Part shown: one piece after another, positions 60,165 to 64,000 of the stretch
Layout: every line of letters starts with the position of its first letter
How positions within the stretch are numbered: the stretch's first letter is position 1
Origin: Euonymus europaeus
Lineage: Eukaryota > Streptophyta > Magnoliopsida > Celastrales > Celastraceae
Reading direction: 5' to 3'
NCBI GenBank assembly: GCA_963580455.1
Contig: OY756961.1
Span: 19,635,001-19,699,000 of the forward strand
Length of the DNA stretch: 64,000 nucleotides
Position numbers and translations under genes: made by a program
The notes under the pieces: model-generated
Database searches by the model: none
Told to the model about the DNA's origin: nothing
Seen by the model: the letters and a program-made list of their open reading frames with translations, nothing else

Positions 60165-60205
60165 AACGAGTGAGAGAGAGGGAGAGGGTGAAAGAGAGAG
60201 AAACT
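60165..60205 (-). promoter_or_regulatory. CT/GA-rich tract in the RFS1 5' leader
   Basis: A GAGAGA-rich run on plus (CTCTCT on the transcribed strand) lies 16-56 bp before the start codon, a common feature of plant 5' UTRs. Confidence 0.5.
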
Positions 60206-60306
60206 CGACAAAACAAAAACACACCCACGACACCAAATTATTCAATAACAAGAAGCAATTGTGAAACACGATTGTGTTGATCGAGATCCGGTGCTCTTAG
60301 TGGGTG

Positions 60307-60314
60307 TATATATA
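60307..60314 (-). promoter_or_regulatory. TATA box of the RFS1-like gene
   Basis: TATATATA lies about 160 bp upstream of the start codon, implying a leader of roughly 130 bases. It is the only good TATA box in the near upstream region. Confidence 0.6.
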
Positions 60315-60319
60315 CAAGA

Positions 60320-62174
60320 CGACAGGGTGTATTACCTGAAAAACCAAGACTTGGTCTTGTTTAATGTTGTGGAGTTGCAAAGTTGAAAGATTGCTAAATT
60401 ATATAAACCTTAAAAAATATTATTGATTACTGAATTATACGGATCTAATTGGTATACAAATACACATTTATATGTACAGAGATGGCGGGAAATGCATGAA
60501 AGATTGGATTCTTTGCTGTCAATGTCATTGTAGAAAAATGGAAGAAAAAGACAGCGGACTCCTACCAACCAAATCAGGAAAGATCGTAAATGTCTGAATC
60601 ACATGTTGGTTGTTGCTTGATACATCCACCAATAGGAAGCACGGGATTCCGTTGTAATTGTTATTTTAGTTATTAAAAAAATTGATTTTATTTTTTAAAA
60701 ACCATGAATATTTTTCTTTCAGAATTACGAGTCTCATGATATTTTTTTCTGTACTATATAAAATTATATATACCGTAAAAAAAAGACCCGAAAATCCGAC
60801 CAATATAATTTGCTAGGAAAATAAACAAAGGATTCATTGAATTATATGATTTTGTCAAGCAGCTGATTCTGTCTCAAAATATCTCTATATATCTAATTGT
60901 TGGAGGGTTGAAAAAGAAGGCTTCTTTTCTTTTTGACACTGCTTCAAGGAACTCATGTGGTCAATGACGTGTCATGGCACAGTTGGCTAATGAGGTAACT
61001 AGTTGATTATAGTATATAGATATAGAGAGAGAGATGATGTTGAAAGAGTGCGGAAAAGGGAGAAGCACATGTATACGTGTATGCGCATCAGATTGTGTAG
61101 ATGCATGACTAAAATCCTACGAAGCAATCATATCTTAATTTGCTTATGAATATACTCCAACTTAAAGCGACAAGAACACAAGCAAGCATAGAACATGGAC
61201 AGGGACAGCATTTGCAAGTGCATGTGAATTGTCGGGAATGTGATCATGGTTCCATCTTAGTGCACGTGATGGGCATATAATAGTGACATATGGGCGACTT
61301 GAAGAGGTAGCATCTGCACCAGAGAGATTGTAAATGAAACTCGACTCAACATTTTCTGAAAATTATTTTTTGTTTTGAAAAATTAAATGATTGCTTAAAA
61401 TTCATTTGGCTAACTGTTTTGAGTATTTATTTTTAAAAACAGTTTTCATTTTTCAGTTTTTAAAAACTAGAAAATCAAAACAACATTTTATTGTTTTGTA
61501 CGATTTTCAAGTGGCATAATTTTAATTAAGATGAATTTATTTTATTTTATTTTTCTCTCTCTTCTCTCACTCCCAATGGATTAACTCCTCTCTTCATCGG
61601 CATCGTCGTCCGGCCACTGGAAGGCCTTGCTCCGGTGTTGACCCAAAATCACCTTCATTTTGACCCAATCGATGAATTTGAATTTGAATTTGATTTTGAT
61701 AAATTTGAGTTTTATTTGGATGAATTTCAATTTCATTTGACTAAATTTTAATTTTAATTTCATATTTTTCAGTTTCCGAAAACAAAGTCAAATATCACCA
61801 ACCAAAAGAATTTCTTAACAGTTTTTTTTCATTAAAAGTGTTTCTAAAAACTATACTCAAAATCGTTTTTAAAAACTAAAAAAGAAAATAATATCCAAAC
61901 ACAAGAGATTGTTTTTGTCTTCAATTATTATATTAAGGATATTAATATTAATTATTTAATCAAATAAGTATTATAATTATTAATATAAATATAAATTAAT
62001 TATTATTCAATATGGTAGTATTTTTTTACTTTACAATAGTTGTTTCAAGATACAATGAAACAACACATAATTGATTAAATATTTGACCTTATGCACATAG
62101 AAAGAACCACCAAGAATGCCCAAAATAACAAAATGTGAACAAAGTGCTTTGAATTCTATTTTGTGGGAAATAGA
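60320..62174. other. Upstream region of RFS1; AT-rich, no gene seen
   Basis: Contains ACGTGTC (60967-60973, ABRE-like) and a CACGTG G-box (61263-61268), both in the upstream region of the minus-strand RFS1 gene. Their relevance is unproven. A/T homopolymer-rich DNA from 61340 to 61910 looks like decayed MITE sequence. GAATTTGAATTT-type short repeats at 61675-61765 produce a spurious open frame. Confidence 0.45.
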
Positions 62175-62546
62175 ATCCAAATTAAGTTTTTGGTACTTAA
62201 GAACTTTTGAGATGATTTCAAAACAATCTCTTGGATTGGTCTATCTAAGAACAATATCACAAGTCTTGTGAAGGGAAACACAGGAGTTAACATGTTTGTC
62301 ATGGGAACAATGTTTCTGATTCCAACACTTGCAACAACAGGTAGTCCTCTGATAGGAGCAGCCATTGATATTCAGGTTTGCGCATCTGTTCGCGACTCTG
62401 CTCCTTAAGTTTTGCTCTCAGCCATGCTACAGGGATGACTTTGTGTATTGGATCATTTGTTGTTGCTTATTTAGTTAAATGGACTAGACCTTCACATTAT
62501 TGGGTTATCTTAGTTGGTGCATGTTGGGCTCTCTTTAGTCTATTAG
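62175..62546 (+). other. Possible fragments of a membrane protein gene, family not recognised
   Basis: A plus-strand frame at about 62240-62374 (NNITSLVKGNTGVNMFVMG, then MFLIPTLATTGSPLIGAAID) ends at a possible GT donor (CAG|GTTTGC). About 60 bp later a second frame reads MTLCIGSFVVAYLVKW and a hydrophobic run, with a possible AG acceptor before it. Together they look like two exons with membrane segments. They are then cut by copia LTR sequence near 62547. I cannot name the family. Confidence 0.3.
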
Positions 62547-62797
62547 TTGTTTTTGACTGTTTTAGTCAAATATTACTACATTTATTGATTCTATCTATCA
62601 TATTCTCATGACCGTTGCGGTATCTATGTATATACATTAGCTCTTTGTAATTTGTAATTCAAGCTAATGAATATACAATATTTCTTGGCTACTTCTCTCT
62701 CTATGTTGCTGCTTCTGCTTCTGCTTCTTCTTCTTCTTCCTTCTTCTCATCACTACTAATCTCTTGTCTCTACCACCTACAAGTACAAAATATTTCA
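62547..62797 (+). repeat. 5' LTR of a short-LTR Ty1-copia element
   Basis: The right end is fixed by the primer site that follows (…TATTTCA|TGG). The left end near 62547 is a guess based on TGTTTTTGACTG. It includes a TTCTTCTTC-rich stretch (62720-62745). Confidence 0.55.
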
Positions 62798-62810
62798 TGG
62801 TATCGAAGCG
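62798..62810 (+). other. Copia primer-binding site
   Basis: TGGTATCGAAGCG is close to the initiator-Met tRNA complement. The gag ATG (62811) follows immediately. Confidence 0.7.
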
Positions 62811-63996
62811 ATGGATCCGAACAACATTTCAGTTACAAACACACACAAATATAGTTTCAGAAGTACTTTTTAAACCTACAAATTATATGAGAAATATTCA
62901 AAATGCATCAGCAGCTATGACATATATTGGTCAGACAGTGGCTAACAATTTTGTGCCCTCCACCAACCCTTTCTCTACCACCTCTTTCTCTACTACCTCT
63001 TTCTCTACTAATCCATTTTGGTCTAGTTTACTCCCAATTCTACCAACACCTATCACTCCCATTGTCTCTTCAAGACCACCCATTTCCACGCAAACCATTG
63101 TTATTCCACCTCAACCCCACAAGTACCCTTTCAATCATCCTTTCACATTTCTACCTAGTGATTTTGCTATTAGCAGATTAATTTCTCTATAACTTAGAGA
63201 AAATAATTTTCAAGTTTGGAGTTGTCAAATTAAAAATGCTTTAGCAGCACGAAATAAATTGGGTTTCATAAATGGTAACCTAGTGGTCCCTGCTAAATAT
63301 GATCCTACTCATCAACTTTGGAAACAAGGAGATAGTCTCATCAAATCTTGGCTCACAAACTGTGTCTCTCCAGTTATTTCTATAAGCATCTAAGACTAGA
63401 GTACTACTAGAGAGCTATAAATGGACTGCAAGAGCCGATATTCAGTCGTAAATCAAATGAGGGTCTTTGAGATATTCATAGATCTCGCCACCATCAAGAA
63501 AGGTTCATTATCTATTACAGATTATTTTTCCAGAATCAAAACTCTTTGGAATGAACTTCAGGAGTATCAGAAACTCCCTTCTACATTTGGCGCTGATGTG
63601 ATCCAGCACTTACTCGCCAAGAAAGATAATCAAAGGCTTATCTAGTTTCTTATGGGCCTTTACAGTCATGTAATCAGTCAAGTTCTCATGATGGATCCCA
63701 TTCCATATTTTCAACGAGTTTTCAACAGGCCTTACAAGAAGAAAAGAAGCAAAAGATGACTCTACTCAACAAACCCATCATATAAGATGCTCAAGCTAGG
63801 CCTTCAGGGAAAAAATTACCCTACACCTACCAGCAATTACAAGCCTCAGTGCAAAGTCAATTCCACAGAGCCACAGGCAAAGACCAATACCTATGGTAAG
63901 GAGGCTATGTATTGCACTCATTGCAAGAGAAATAACTGTAACACTGATAAGTGTTTTAAGTTGCATAGTTATCCTCCCAAAGAGACCAAATGGTAG
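62811..63996 (+). pseudogene. Ty1-copia gag, frameshifted, running to the window edge
   Basis: From MDPNNISVTN at 62811 the frame breaks early. A Ser/Thr/Pro-rich leader is followed by capsid sequence: NNFQVWSCQIKNALAARNK, then GFINGNLVVPAKYDPTH (63203-63310) and IKSWLTNCVSPVI (63339-63380). After a break comes GSLSITDYFSRIKTLWNEL (63507-63560). Near the window end a zinc-knuckle-like YCTHCKRNNCNTDKCFKLH (63909-63965) has Asn-Cys where Gly-His is usual, so the knuckle is probably damaged. Stops occur at 63190, 63390, 63417 and 63643. Pol, if any, lies beyond 64000. Confidence 0.8.
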
Positions 63997-64000
63997 ACAT

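Noticed and set aside
61581..61763. 60-codon minus-strand frame rich in Lys/Phe/Ile
   Set aside because: Produced by AATTTGAATTTG-type short repeats; no gene character.
1..64000. tRNA, rRNA, CRISPR, operons or bacterial-type regulatory sites
   Set aside because: None could be recognised by eye. The context is a plant nuclear chromosome, so array- or operon-like explanations for the repeats were dropped.

Overview
This window looks like nuclear DNA of a eudicot plant. It is AT-rich, its genes are split by GT-AG introns, and three intact genes of plant-specific type sit in a dense field of retrotransposon and DNA-transposon debris. No rRNA, tRNA, CRISPR array or bacterial-style operon was recognised. 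The species cannot be fixed from the sequence alone.

Three host genes have models whose exons join in phase. (1) 25868-28365 (+): a 714-aa nuclear/low-complexity plant protein resembling the Arabidopsis At4g26450 family, 3 exons. (2) 35129-39133 (+): a CAX2-type vacuolar cation/proton exchanger, 12 exons, 447 aa, with one GC-AG intron. (3) 56409-60149 (-): an RFS1/SIP1-type raffinose-synthase-family (GH36) protein, 13 exons, 758 aa, with a TATA box upstream. The three are separated by repeats and show no sign of acting in one pathway.

Layout: 1-2.4 kb, AT-rich DNA with a truncated copy of a long LTR. 3.0-6.15 kb, a LINE (RRM-type ORF1, endonuclease) cut in its reverse-transcriptase region by a SIRE/Maximus-like Ty1-copia element (LTR 6150-7355, gag to 9324, pol missing). 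9.3-13.9 kb, LTR-like and hAT-like remnants. About 13.95-22.5 kb, a large Mutator-like element with a FAR1-type transposase gene (+) and a convergent Ulp1-protease gene (-), both broken, plus a recurring palindromic motif in its non-coding parts. 22.5-24.9 kb, a non-autonomous hAT element with near-perfect 8-bp target duplication, a Helitron-like 3' end and MITE-like sequence. 25.9-28.4 kb, gene 1. 28.6-32.6 kb, gene fragments: an amino acid permease piece and a raffinose/stachyose-synthase 3' piece. 35-39 kb, CAX2. 39.4-40.8 kb, a 5'-truncated LINE. 41.7-46.4 kb, a hAT transposase pseudogene whose BED-finger exon is split by a 2.26-kb solo LTR with a perfect 5-bp target duplication. 47.3-48.6 kb, a copia remnant with a 146-bp tandem duplication. 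48.6-49.8 kb, a deleted MuDR-type element. 50.5-53.8 kb, two related Gypsy-type LTRs in opposite orientation. 53.8-55.9 kb, a decayed copia. 56.4-60.3 kb, RFS1. 62.5-64 kb, the 5' part of another copia element that runs off the window.

The least routine parts are the FAR1 + Ulp1 element with its hairpin between the convergent genes, the exactly datable solo-LTR insertion, and the isolated raffinose/stachyose-synthase pseudogene lying about 24 kb from an intact RFS1 paralogue.
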